A DNA stretch of 30,664 nucleotides from Paramacrobiotus richtersi (Eukaryota; Tardigrada; Eutardigrada; Parachela; Macrobiotidae). The first letter of the stretch is position 1; each line of letters opens with the position of its first letter. The notes under the pieces were generated by a model. That model saw nothing but the letters and a program-made list of their open reading frames with translations, did not search any database and was not told the DNA's origin. Position numbers and translations under genes: made by a program. Shown piece after piece: positions 9,919 to 20,231 of the stretch. The stretch is taken from the NCBI GenBank assembly GCA_034698045.1, contig JAQGAU010000343.1, forward strand, positions 1-30,664, read 5' to 3'.

Positions 9919-10784
9919 GTGTAGTAGAATAACCATACAGGCTGTGACGACCCTGTTTACCACTTTCCGATCGTTGTGAAGGTGTTGTATAGTGCAACTT
10001 TTTGCGGCGCATCTGACTGCAATTAATCGTTTGGCCAAACGCGCTCGCGGAAGAGCTATGTAAGTGGACGAGATGTATTTTACATGATTGCCATTTGTTA
10101 CGATTTGTCTCTTTCACATTTGCGTTTGCCTGTTTGCTTCGTTGTTCTTCCGCATCGGTTTGGGGCTGCGCTCCGCTTGGGCTGTCCAACGGGGTTTGTT
10201 TTGGATTGCTGGGAGGCGGTTGCACTTCAGTTGCACCGTTCGGACATCCCCCAGTAGTGATTACTTGACCCGATCCTCAAGCGGCAAACAGGTGGTGTCG
10301 GTTCGTTCAGGAACGCTAACCAGTTTTCGAATTCAAACCACAGCGACTGGTGATATTTACGTATGTAACAGGGCATATTGAGAAGGCTTGTTCATAGTTA
10401 CTGGAACGGTATGTTTTCGCTCATGTGTTAAAACGCGACTGTAGTTACAGTTCTACTTGCAAGCCAGCCAATGCAAAATTTCGCTCAACAAAAACTCATT
10501 TAATTTCAACCAAATTTTAGCGTATTCTGATCGTTTTTGGATGCCAACTGGCGATTAGCAACATTAACAGATTATTTTAAGAAAAATTTCATTCCGGTTC
10601 CTATTCCGAAAATATGTATTGCATTGTATTCCCGTTCCGAGAATTCGTTCCGAGTAGTATTCCGACAAAGTGTATTCCGTTCTGTGAAACGATTGCGATT
10701 CCGCCATTCCGATTCCGTCCAAATGTGTAGGCCTAATGCCGCAGATTACTTCGTGCATTCACAGCTGCACATCAGGTAGTAAGT
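9919..10784. other. No confident gene
   Basis: A minus-strand open stretch at 9899-10290 is Pro/Gln/Ser-rich (QPPPSNPKQTPLDSPSGAQP) and could be a disordered exon, but it has no ATG. The plus strand is open at 10088-10381. Neither has domain or splice support. The degenerate ATTCCG tract lies within this stretch. Confidence 0.4.
10591..10720. repeat. Degenerate ATTCCG (CGGAAT) simple repeat
   Basis: ATTCCG or TTCCG occurs about ten times in 130 bp at uneven spacing, with interspersed GTATTCC and CGATTCCG variants. This looks like a decayed GGAAT-type simple repeat. Overlapping short open frames on both strands are probably by-products. Confidence 0.75.
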
Positions 10785-10856
10785 ATGATCATAGTGGAAC
10801 TGAAGAGACCGGCCATTTTTAGATGCCCTCTCTCTTCAGTTCGACTATGGTATCAT
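10785..10856. ncRNA. 72-nt hairpin with pre-miRNA dimensions
   Basis: Positions 10790-10808 pair with 10831-10849 at 18 of 19 positions (only a G-G mismatch at 10796/10843). After a 2-nt bulge (10850-10851), 10785-10789 pair with 10852-10856. This makes about 23 bp around a 22-nt loop, 72 nt in all, the size and shape of an animal miRNA precursor. The arms read TATGATCATAGTGGAACTGA and onward, and TCTCTTCAGTTCGACTATGG and onward. Either strand would fold. The structure is seen directly; that it is a miRNA is inference. A fold-back mobile-element relic is the main alternative. Confidence 0.4.
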
Positions 10857-11155
10857 CGACACTGATTATGAACAAGACTGTCGAGATGAGGCAGAAAATA
10901 GATCGAGAATCGAAGCAAAGAAGCAGGTCAGCTCAACCGAACTCAGGAAGGAGATTCAGACAGGCAGGCAAGCGACAAACAGGATGATTCCGCGAAATGT
11001 CCACGGTTGTTTCTGTGGCTCAGTTGGCTAGCAGTGAAGAAGAGAAACCGGACCCGTTTTATTTCTGTCTTATCATAATTTTATGCCAGCTCTGACCGCC
11101 ATTTTGCTGTGTTGCAGCCTATTTTGACTATTTCATTCGTTCCACAGTTCACACG

Positions 11156-12280
11156 ATGGCGTACTCCTGTGAAGGGAAAGGTAGCCGCGGAGTCATCACA
11201 ACAAGTTCCGCTTGTGTAATTCACTTCCAGATTCCATCGGGAGAAATTCGCTTCACTGACAACGGTCGAGAATTAGATGACGTTATGGAGTGCACCCTGG
11301 AGATGAAATTGCCAGTGGATCCTTGTCCAGAAATCCCGTCTCTTCCCGTTGGAGATTGGATATGCCAGATTAGGTTGAGAATGTGGAAGAATGGGAACGC
11401 GAAGAGGATTGCGTTTACTGCAGCAACGCAACTTACTCCTCCGGAACGCTTGGCTACATCTGATTTACGTATCGTCAGTTTTTCAGTCAAGTAAGCGGCG
11501 AAAAGGTGGTCTGTGTCGTATACGTTTTTATGTGTTTCTATACATCGTAAGAACAGCATATTTTTAACCTTTGTGGAAAAGAACTATTACTATGCGTGTG
11601 AAACAATCCTCCTATGCTTTCAGGGGACAAAATTTCATTGCCAAAGGTGACAGTACTCTCCGTGACGTGCAGCAATGGGTTTACCGGGTAGGAATTGTAA
11701 AAGTAGATGACTTTGACGAAATGAAGGACAGTACCACCGCTTGGACCCGCATCATCGAATCCGAGACCATCAAAGTAGAGCTTGTCTTCTCCACTACGTC
11801 CACAGAGAAGACCGTCGGGAAGAAGTCGTCGTTTCCCGTTCAGCTGTGGGATGGGCAACCTGCCAACCGTAATACGGACTGTGTGCTGATTTCCCGCGAC
11901 GGGAAACGATTTCCGTGTTGTCGCACCATCCTGGCCGCTCGCTCAGCTGTCTTCGCCGCCATGTTCCAGCACGATATGTTGGAGCAAGACAGTGGAGACT
12001 ACAACATTGATGATATTTGTGGTAACGTGCTGGAAATCCTCCTGAAGTTTCTGTATACAAACCGCGCGGACCCTGAGCGTGTTAGGGATATTGCTGAAGA
12101 AGTGTACAAAGCTGCAGAGAAGTATGCAGTTGCGGAATTGTGTACGGCGTGCGAGAACATCATGGTGGACAATCTGAGGTGAGAAATTTAATATCCTGTG
12201 TTAATGGGCGTCGTATTGTTTTTAGCTTTGCGTCACTTGAATCATTCGTAGTGTATGTAGTGAGAAATTACTACGAATAG
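11156..12280 (+). CDS. MATH-BTB protein (SPOP-like CUL3 adaptor), short C-terminus
   Basis: Proteins of this type dimerise through BTB, bind CUL3 and recruit substrates through MATH for ubiquitination. Exon 1 (11156-11490) ends with donor AA|GTAAGC in phase 2. Exon 2 (11624-12178) begins after TATGCTTTCAG in the matching phase. Residues about 15-175 fit a divergent MATH domain. Residues about 195-295 are a clear BTB: TDCVLISRDGKRFPCCRTIL, then AARSAVFAAMFQHDM, FLYTNRADPE and AAEKYAVAELCTACE, close to SPOP. At the end, CTGAG|GTGAGA is a good donor. A 47-nt intron to TTGTTTTTAG at 12225 gives a third exon (12226-12280) starting SFASLESFVVYV, resembling the start of the SPOP 3-box, then TAG; total 314 residues. 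Without it the protein ends at TGA 12182 with 297. Either way the full 3-box/BACK region and nuclear tail of SPOP are missing. A splice acceptor (GTTCCACAG) lies just before the ATG, so a 5' UTR exon is likely. Confidence 0.85.
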
Positions 12281-14939
12281 TCCGTACGAGTACATAACGC
12301 TTCCTGAAATGCTTCTGCACTTTATATGCTCATTCAGAAAGTACAGGCAAGCTGCCGGGATTGTCAAGCCAGCTGTTTAGGCATGCCATACGGCGAGAGT
12401 AATTGTTTCACCTGTAGGTCAGTGTAGAAACGTGACCTACAGGATTCTGTTGACAGATCCAGCATTCTATCGTCACACACTGCACCGCTCGTCGCTGTGC
12501 AGACTGCGCTTCTAGCGATGGATTCCCTATTGATAAAGTAATATGTAGACTGTTCCGATGGGGTTCCACAGCTCGTTAAATGATTAAACCAGAATTTGTT
12601 TTTTAGAACGTTCCGTTACCGCTCAGGTATTAAGTTCTGTCCAGTCTATATAACCACCGGAAATATAGATATATGTAGATTCGTTGTACCATGAGATACG
12701 GTATGCTTCCATTGCTAGTATAAAGACGGCGCTTTCCTACCTCACTTTCGCCGTTCCTCGTGGACTACGGACGCTGGAAACGCGCACTATTCAATTCATG
12801 TACGGAAACATCGACGAAAAATGAGTCCTCTCCAAAGGATTTCCCGTTGGACTGGCCTACAACGACCGCTACTTGCGGTGGCATCGATAAGTGTTTTGGT
12901 CTCGAGTTGGTGTATTTTTCGTCATGCTCGCCGTTTCAGACACCGGCGCTCACTGTTTTGATTTGGCCTCGTACTGCTTTTATGAGAACGAGTTTTTGTG
13001 TTTTGTCCACATACAAACTGTTGCAAATTATGACCTTTAAGCAATTTATGCTCTTTGTTCTGTACTGCTGTATTTACTTATGTCGTTCCACGTGGTATCT
13101 CATTTTTTGGAAAGTAAGGGTAATCCATCACTATGTTACGAATACAATAAAACAAATATCGTTAAAGCTTAAGCGGAACACACAGAACACATAGAACACA
13201 GATCGAAAGAAAGCACGTACGAGTAATGGCCGACATAGCAGTGCTTGTTCGAACGTGTGCCGAATTTTGTCCGACACAATGCTTCTCTACACTACTGTGG
13301 ATCTTAGTTAGTTACAACACATTAGCAACACAACGTACGTAGCTACCAGACGAAAACTTACCGAAATGGACTTTAAAAGCCTCTTTTTTTCTTTTGCTTT
13401 CTTAGCAATAAACCTGCTTATTGGTTTGAAGTGTTTATGCTTCAAAACCCCGGCTACAAAGTAAAGCCACAGTTAACGTAGTTCTGAAGAGCAGTTCAGT
13501 TTGGCTTAACATGCCGAGGAAAGCAGGCACGCTTTCCCTTTTCGCTTGTGCGATTAGTCCTGTCCAGAGGCCTCTACTTATCCGAAAATCCATAATAGAA
13601 GCCATAAACACACCATGCTGACCTTTGAGTATACGATTGAGCACAATGTGGTCCGCATCGGGCTCAATGAGAAACGGTAGCGTGTTAACCAACCGGGCTC
13701 TTCTCTGTCACACTGTGGCCCGGACCTAAGGTCAGACCCAAAGGGAAAGGGAGAGCCGGTGTTAATAGCAAGAAAAGCAGGATTATTATACAGTCTATGT
13801 CGTGAAAATAACGAAATCACCGAACCGACGTGTTTATTCATCTCTGTGCTGCGGAAATACATGGTGCCTGTTTATCAGACGGTCGATGTGTTCGAGGTCA
13901 GTTTATGAACAAATTCAACGGCACTACATGACGCGTAGTAAATGTTGCATGTCCTTTGCGCATACGAACCCATATGATATGAAACAAGTCTTTTGAGTCG
14001 GCCAGAGACGATCGTGGCACACCAGTGTGCAGCTGACTTATTATTATTATTACAACACAAGAGCAGGCAACCCATCAGGGACTTCAAGTCTGGTCGAAAG
14101 TAAGGCTAATGTGTAAAAAACACCATATTACGACAGATCAACAGTTCTGAGCATATGAACACGGTCACAGATCCAGCAGACAGAATCTTTTCATTAAATT
14201 TGAGAATTTCTCTTTCAGATCTTTCAGGCCGAATGTCTTGCGCATGCGGTCATTATGCACAGCTATTTCTTAACTTTCCGACAGCGCAATAAAATCATCT
14301 ATTCTGGGCTCACTATCGTCTGCTACCGGTGGCCTTAAGCCCTTAACTCTTAAGTCGATGATACAATCTGCAGGAATCAGAACGATAAGACGAACCATTC
14401 CTTTTTTGCGTTTCAGTGGTCGGAGTGGTTTCGCGATATTCACTGTTTTCGCCACGGAGGAGTTCAGTATTTAGAGCGTACATTTTTTGGGCTATTTTGC
14501 GCCCATGCAAACGCTAACCATCCGGCAAGAATTACTGTGTCGCAAAAAACTTTTCAGTATGTACGGTGTACCGCTAAGAAAAATTCGTAAGCCTAAGTCA
14601 CAAAATTTTAATGCTAACTGCAGCAATCATGACGACATATTTTTGGTAAATTGTGGCATTGTACGTATGTTAGCTGCATGTTAAAACTCGAAGCTGCCTA
14701 CTTACTTTATTCAAAACCTTACGCATTGCCACCTGATTGGGTCTCGCCCTAGGTAATGTCGTTGGCTCCGCCTACCAGCAGCCAGCGCACGTATACGTTA
14801 CCACGCGGTGCGTTGAGTGATCACAGTGCCATTTCGAATCCCAAGCACATTTACACAGCGGTTACACGCGCACCTAACATTTTGGCGTAACTCTCTACAG
14901 ATTTTTTCGGGCCAAAAGTCTGATGATTAGCGCGACAAT
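12281..14939. other. No confident gene
   Basis: Frames at 12760-13194 plus, 13435-13862 minus and 13680-13907 plus are open but mutually overlapping and without domains. A minus-strand stretch at 14270-14455 (MVRLIVLIPADCIIDL, ending DDFIALSES and stop) has protein-like composition and might be a terminal exon, but no ATG or acceptor supports it. A TTATTATTATTATTA microsatellite lies at about 14039-14053. A 5' UTR acceptor (CTCTACAG) for the next gene lies near 14900. Confidence 0.45.
12411..12443. repeat. 11-bp perfect inverted repeat with AGGTCA half-sites
   Basis: CCTGTAGGTCA (12411-12421) and TGACCTACAGG (12433-12443) are perfect reverse complements around an 11-nt spacer. Each arm holds AGGTCA, the nuclear-receptor half-site. 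A weaker 9-bp inverted repeat lies at 12244-12252 and 12270-12278. Confidence 0.8.
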
Positions 14940-16435
14940 ATGAATGGACGAGACACCAATGCGAGAAAGCGGAATGGCTCGCCTGATCAGTTAAGGGATT
15001 CTGAAATCAACTCGTTTACCAACGAATCCGGGGCAAAACGGGAGCGATATCCCACTGGAGATGACGTGTGTTTTGATGGTCCCGATCAAGCTGGCGCTCA
15101 CGACGAAGAAGAACGGTACGCAGGCAGTTAATACACATTTTCGCAGCTTTTATCTTACAAATTTCTTTCTGCACTGAGCATAGGCGAAGCGTGGTTCCTT
15201 CCTTCGACACCTCAGGCGAACTGTTCTCCTCAATTTTTCCCGGGAAAGTCCAAGATGATAACGCAGTGTCTGGTCTGGGAAACGACGGTTTGTTCAGCTA
15301 TGGATGGCCGATTCTCAGAGAAAGGACCGGGTTCCTTGTCGATTTCAAGTGCGGACCGAACCGGATGCAAACCGTTCCTTATGGCAGTGTGTGTCGCTTG
15401 ACGGACCTTTTCACTGCATGGGACAGCGTCCGCTATAAGAAGTATAAGTGGGAAAGTAAAATCAGCACAACCCTGAAGCTGAACGACAACGTCGAGGTAC
15501 TGCTGCAGCCAGCGAGTGGAGAGCCATGGAAATGGTTTCCAGGAAGGCTGATCGCAGCCGATTTTGGAAAAGGCTACTTCGGCCAGGTTGTGTTATCTTC
15601 TCCCATAGGAAGAACATCGATGGTTATCGTTCCTGGCCAACAAGTTCGAATGCGCTCCAGTGAATCGGAATTGTCTCACTTGCTCGAGAGCGTTGATTCA
15701 GTAAAAGGCCTTGTGCATTATCCGCTGCCGTTAGAGTTCAGTGTTAACCGTTTACCGAGTCCGCTGTTAGCTGAAGTGTTTGGGTGCCTGGAAACAGTAC
15801 AGCAGACAACAGTGCGTCGCGTTTGCCCGTTGTGGAACAACATTGTAGTGGTAACTGGGGGAACGATTGTACAGGTTCAAGGAGTATACAGTAGACCTCC
15901 GTATTGGCACAGCCTGTGGAATCCAAGAACAAGAATTATCATTATCGATGTCATATGTGATCCTGAACTGGTTTACATCAAGGAATGTGCAAACTTTCTA
16001 CAGCGAATCAAAGATGAATACGGACACCCTCGGCTCGTTGGCGTTGGACTTGTTGGAGTGTTTTTATATGCACACGAATTCGAGGTTCTCCGCAACGTAC
16101 TCCAGAATCTCAGAGAGACTATGGCACTCTTTGCACCAACGTGCCGTCTTATCAGGTTGTCCGGCAGGGAGCGCAAATGTGCCAACTTAAGCTACGGTAT
16201 ATCTGGCTGTAAAGTAATCATAGATAACAAGTGGATGGACCTCAGCGAGACTAGGTTTGCTGAGCATTTTGGTAGATCCATTTTCGTTCCGCACAACAGC
16301 GTAACGGACGAAACACTGGAGGCCTTGGTCCATGAAGAGAAATGCCAATCTACAAGGAGTTCCGTGAAAAATGTAAGAGCGACAGCAGATCGAGGGAGAG
16401 CGGAAATACGTATGTTAGCGATGCCTCTAAACTAG
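14940..16435 (+). CDS. Tandem Tudor/Agenet-like, F-box, LRR-like protein, module A
   Basis: Probable SCF-type ubiquitin-ligase adaptor. Exon 1 (14940-15115) encodes a basic/acidic disordered head (NARKRNG, AKRERYPTGDD). A 68-nt intron joins it in phase 2 to exon 2 at 15184. About residues 92-133 form a first Tudor-like segment (DGLFSYGWPILRE, GFLVDFKCG, VPYGSVCRL). Residues 160-215 form a second (VEVLLQPASGEPWKWFPGRL, MVIVPGQQVRM), whose V-E-V...E-P-x-x-W pattern resembles the second FMRP Agenet/Tudor domain. Residues 246-282 are the F-box (RLPSPLLAEVFGCL, TVRRVCPLWNNIV). A divergent leucine-rich-like part follows. Read through, the frame stops at 16435 (475 residues), but it then lacks the conserved C-terminal segment and last exon of the family. 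A consensus donor (AAT|GTAAGA) at 16373 is in the right phase to splice to 16651, which would make modules A and B one gene of about 912 residues. Family assignments come from motif reading, not a search. Confidence 0.7.
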
Positions 16436-16650
16436 TGCTTCAGGTCATTAAGCTAGAAAACAACTAAACGCAACCAACGAATATCACGCTTGCTTCTGGT
16501 GACGATTGGCATAGGACTAGTAATTCAACGCGCTTGTTGTTTTGCGTAACTACCGATCAAACCGAGGCAGTAAAATGGTGATTCTTTCAAAATTTCAATT
16601 GTTCATTTACAGTTCTTGTTGTGTTTCTGACCTGTTGTCTGTTTTGTTAG

Positions 16651-18109
16651 AGAGTACCTCTGGCCGTCCTTGCCCCAGTCATTGATCGTCCAGTGACAAG
16701 GAATATCAAGTACTCAGGTATGCCTTACTACCCCTTATGGCCATGCGAATACTCGTCCTCTATTATCGTTCGCGGAGACGACGGACTGCTGCATCATGCA
16801 GAAATGCTCTGTCTGAAAAGTAACAGCGTGATTGTTGATTTCCAAAATGGTCAACCATCTGTTGTCGTGCCGTTCGGCAAAGTATATGGATACCCCGAAA
16901 ACTGTTGGCTAAAGAAGAATCCCAGCATGAAAGCTTGCGTGGAGGTGCTTCTACAGCTGAAAGCAGAGGAACCATGGAAGTGGTACCCGGCAACAACCAT
17001 TTACTCGGCTGCAAACCGTGCCTATTTGGAAGATTTCAAGTGTGGCTTTGTTAAGGCTTCTGTCCCCAACGGCACCACAGTGACAACAATTGTTCGTCTG
17101 GCGCAGCTTCGTTACCCGTTAAGCACAGCGTACTTGCCGAATAATCTGATAAAAAGCGAACATTACGTTACAACACCACATCCGTCGGTGGAAGTGAACG
17201 ATCTGTGGAAACTGAAAATCAACGATTTGCCGTTGGATATAATGAAACAGGTGTTCGGGTGCGTTAAAGCGCCGGTGTGTTACAAACTACGAAGTGTGTG
17301 CAAGCTATGGGATCACGTCGTTGCATCGATTACCTTAAGCACGGCACATCTGCAGTTCGATACACATCGCTGTGTCAGCTACCTTAACAAGGTCTGGAAC
17401 CCGCACGTGACCACCGTCGTGATCCATGGAATGGACAACCAGTGTGTGTCCGTCTGTCACCTCCTCAAGTGTTTCGTAGCTCTTAATGGAGGCACCCCGC
17501 TCACGGCTTTGGTTTTGGAAAAGTCCAATGATCTCGATATGAGCTACACAATCGGCGGCGGCGTTAACGATGCCCTGTCACTTGTTTTATCTGTTTGCCG
17601 GTTCTTATTCCTTCGAGAAGGCGTATCTTGTGTCAAGATGATTGTTGACGACCAAAATTTTATGTTTGAAGACCTGTATTCTCTGCACCCACCTGCATGT
17701 ATCGATTTGAGCGAAACATACTGCCGTGCACAATTGTGGGCTTTGATGGCCAACAAAGTGGAGAGGGAGGATTGGCGCGTGAAGAAAATCCGGTCGTACT
17801 TTGCATGGGCTTGTCGCTCGCGTGAGCGTGTGGTTCGTATTCTAAAAGTAGGTAGCACACTTCCGCCGTTTATTCCTTTGTCAATCGTAGTTTGAGCCTT
17901 GGAAATTATTGCCGCAACATTATTGCCGGTTACTTACGTTCATTAATTCTCTGCGTTGCAATTCTTTACAGATACTCAACGAGATTGAGGATGTGTTGTG
18001 TGCGGGCTCCGGTAACCGAAGGAAACGCTGGTCCGCTATTCATCTGCTGGGCTTGCGACCGGAGCAGTTAAACGGACTCGCTCTGGCTGCAGTTGCCAGA
18101 ACGTTGTGA
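16651..18109 (+). CDS. Tandem Tudor/Agenet-like, F-box, LRR-like protein, module B
   Basis: A long pyrimidine tract ending GTTTTGTTAG marks an acceptor at 16650, so this exon continues from an upstream one. The first in-frame ATG at 16720 is the alternative start (434 residues). Counting from that ATG: first Tudor-like segment at 20-60 (DDGLLHHAEMLCLK, VIVDFQNG, VVVPFGKVYGY), second at 73-132 (VEVLLQLKAEEPWKWYPATT), F-box at 167-204 (INDLPLDIMKQVFGCV, LRSVCKLWDHV), a leucine-rich-like part, then a conserved helix-strand segment (VKKIRSYFAWACRSRERVV). The exon ends at donor ATC|GTAGTT (17886) or possibly AAA|GTAGGT at 17850, both phase 0. The last exon (17972-18109), after TTCTTTACAG, encodes 45 residues (ILNEIEDVLCAG, NRRKRW, LRPEQLNGLALAA) and TGA. 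The module is intact and is the best reference for the family. The F-box would bind SKP1; the substrate is unknown. Confidence 0.75.
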
Positions 18110-20048
18110 GAAATAGTGGGCGGAATGATGACTGGATGTGATGGTATCGTTTTGATACGGCGTAATAGATAGACGGCGCTGTGAATTGTTTGTTAGCTTA
18201 AGTTCCATAGTTTTGTCTGTTTGCATTGGTCTTACTGTGAATACTGAGCCTTAACATTGGATCTAGCTGTAGCCTGTAACGGGCTGCTGTTTTTGCGTAC
18301 TAATAGTCTGCACAGTACTGTAGGTAACAGGCGTACAACTCAGAAGAGTCACTGATCATGCCTTTTTTCAATCAGTCCTGCTCACAGGACGATGACATTC
18401 TTGAGTGTTAAAGCTCTTCTGCGTTTGCGACCCGATTGTCGTCCATACGGTAATTGTCCAGCTTACATTTTGTCCACGTAAACAATTCTTCCAATGTATT
18501 CTGCATTCTCTGGCCCACCACTGGTCTTTCGGACACTTGTTTGGATGCCACTAATTGAACAGCTTCATCCAGAGAATTTTTCCAGTAAGCGAATGGTAAA
18601 AAACCCTGGATTTACCGGAGCATATTGGCTTACAATTTACTCTAATGTTTGCAGCGTAACTCTGTATCTCTTCGCAAATTTGTGTTTATTCTTTGAATGT
18701 TGCGCTGTCGAACAAAAAATTTTTACTGCTTTGAGATAAGCGCTATCGAAAATGAAGCAAAAGCTTGGTGGAAAGCCGGATGTTTTCCGCATTGCAGGCC
18801 ATCAGACATCTGGGAATAAACTTTGTCGTTTCATTCATTAAGGCTGACCCTATCAAGTGGGGCATCATATTATTCAACAAGACAGAGATAAAATCTTTGT
18901 CATTTCAGTAATCTCGAGGAATACCGCATTTCGAATTGTTAGCTTGAAGAAAACATTTCAGTCTGTCAACAGGAAAGCGTCCTGTGGGACCGTTGCGGAG
19001 ACTTTTTGCATAAAGCACGCTAAATTGTTAGAAAATAACAAGTCACAGAAAGCGCTTACAAGACAGGCCATCTCTAAGGGGTCGCGGTTGTTAACCTTAT
19101 CACCTCGCTAGCACTGCAGGCTGTGGCTACTCGTTTTGTAATATATTCTGAACTCGCCGTGCGCTCTTAGGTTTTTAGGCAGCAAACAAATTCAAATTTC
19201 AAATCCCCAGACTAAACAACTAAATGAAAAGATTTGGGTGGTTTGATGTAATGGCCACATCAAAATGAATGGGGTAAAAACAAAATAGCAAATGATTAGG
19301 TTTTTGCCACAACTTTGTGCGTTTTAGCCATGATTCGCTGTTCAAGCGGTGTTTTATATGCTCGAACAGATATTCGTTGGCTCCGTTGTCATCGTTGCAA
19401 GGAGCATTTCGCGATGCCGACATTGTAACCGAGCACCTTGAGCAACTTTTCTTGAACTATGCGTTCATGTAAACGGTCAAATGCATTACTTTGACGTACC
19501 AGCGGAAGGGAGTACGGTAGTTGTCTAAAGTTTACAGCCGTTTGTTAGGTTATGGTTCATGTTAAAAATAATGCCAAATCATTACGACTATCCCGACGTA
19601 GTTTTACACATCAGAGCTAGCGATCAGCCAGTGGAGCATGGTGTTTGCTTGTGCGCAAGTTGACACTGTAACACGCTTCGCCTTTTGGCGTTTTCATGTT
19701 GTTGTTAAAGGCTCGATGCCGCAAACTGTACGTTGACTTACAAGAGCAGCCAGTACTGTGACTCGAATTTGTAATGAACCGTGCGAGAAGTACAACCTAG
19801 CAATCGCGCTCACAACGCATTTGCTAATTATAGTGTGTGCGTATTTTTCCAAATGACGCGCATGGCTTCCAGCTAACTACAATCCGCTAGATGTCCGACG
19901 GCCTTTCTGCCCGGGCAACCACTTCAAGCTGCTAACTATGAGGGCAGAGTTTTCAGATACGTCACAGCGAGATCCCATGTCGGCACGAAGAGCCGTCGCC
20001 TAGGTCCGTCCACTTCTTGTGTGCGATTACGTTGCAGCCGGATGTAGT
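18110..20048. other. No confident gene
   Basis: Frames at 18494-18739 and 18857-19111 plus and 19220-19423 minus have no recognisable domains and weak composition. A possible structured element lies at 18341-18421. Confidence 0.5.
18341..18421. other. Possible multi-stem RNA fold
   Basis: An 8-bp perfect outer stem (CAGAAGAG at 18341-18348 with CTCTTCTG at 18414-18421) encloses ACTGAT/ATCAGT (18351-18356, 18371-18376), GTCCTG/CAGGAC (18375-18380, 18385-18390) and a weaker ACATT/AGTGT stem. The first two inner stems share two bases. There is no tRNA A or B box, so it is not a tRNA, and chance is possible. Confidence 0.25.
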
Positions 20049-20231
20049 ATGGCTGAAACAGGAACATCTTACCAGAAAATCGGTCAACGTCTCGAGGAAC
20101 AATCAGGTGAACCTGGATCCCGTGAAGTTCTGTGCCAGGGGCTGGCTGTTGTGTTACAAGGAGGTAATGCAGCGTCCATCCTGGAAACCATGGAAAGAGC
20201 GGAAAGATTCGAGGAAATACAGTTTCCGTAG
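20049..20231 (+). CDS. Possible small acidic protein, 60 residues
   Basis: An ATG-initiated frame of 60 codons reads MAETGTSYQKIGQRLEEQSG and onward, ends TMERAERFEEIQFP and stops at TAG. The composition (Glu, Gln and Ala-rich, helix-like) is more protein-like than the overlapping frame at 20017-20334. A donor-like GGAG|GTAATG inside suggests it might instead be a first exon. No domain is recognised, and no partner exon is assigned. Confidence 0.3.
   Translation: MAETGTSYQKIGQRLEEQSGEPGSREVLCQGLAVVLQGGNAASILETMERAERFEEIQFP

Noticed and set aside
9899-10290. Pro/Gln/Ser-rich minus-strand open stretch
   Set aside because: No ATG, and a donor-like GTAAAA without a partner; too weak to call a gene, though a disordered exon is possible.
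12760-13194. 144-codon plus frame after the MATH-BTB gene
   Set aside because: Starts at GTG, looks like translated AT-rich non-coding DNA, and has no BACK-like homology.
13435-13907. Open frames on both strands
   Set aside because: Three frames are open at once and none shows a domain or clean splice sites.
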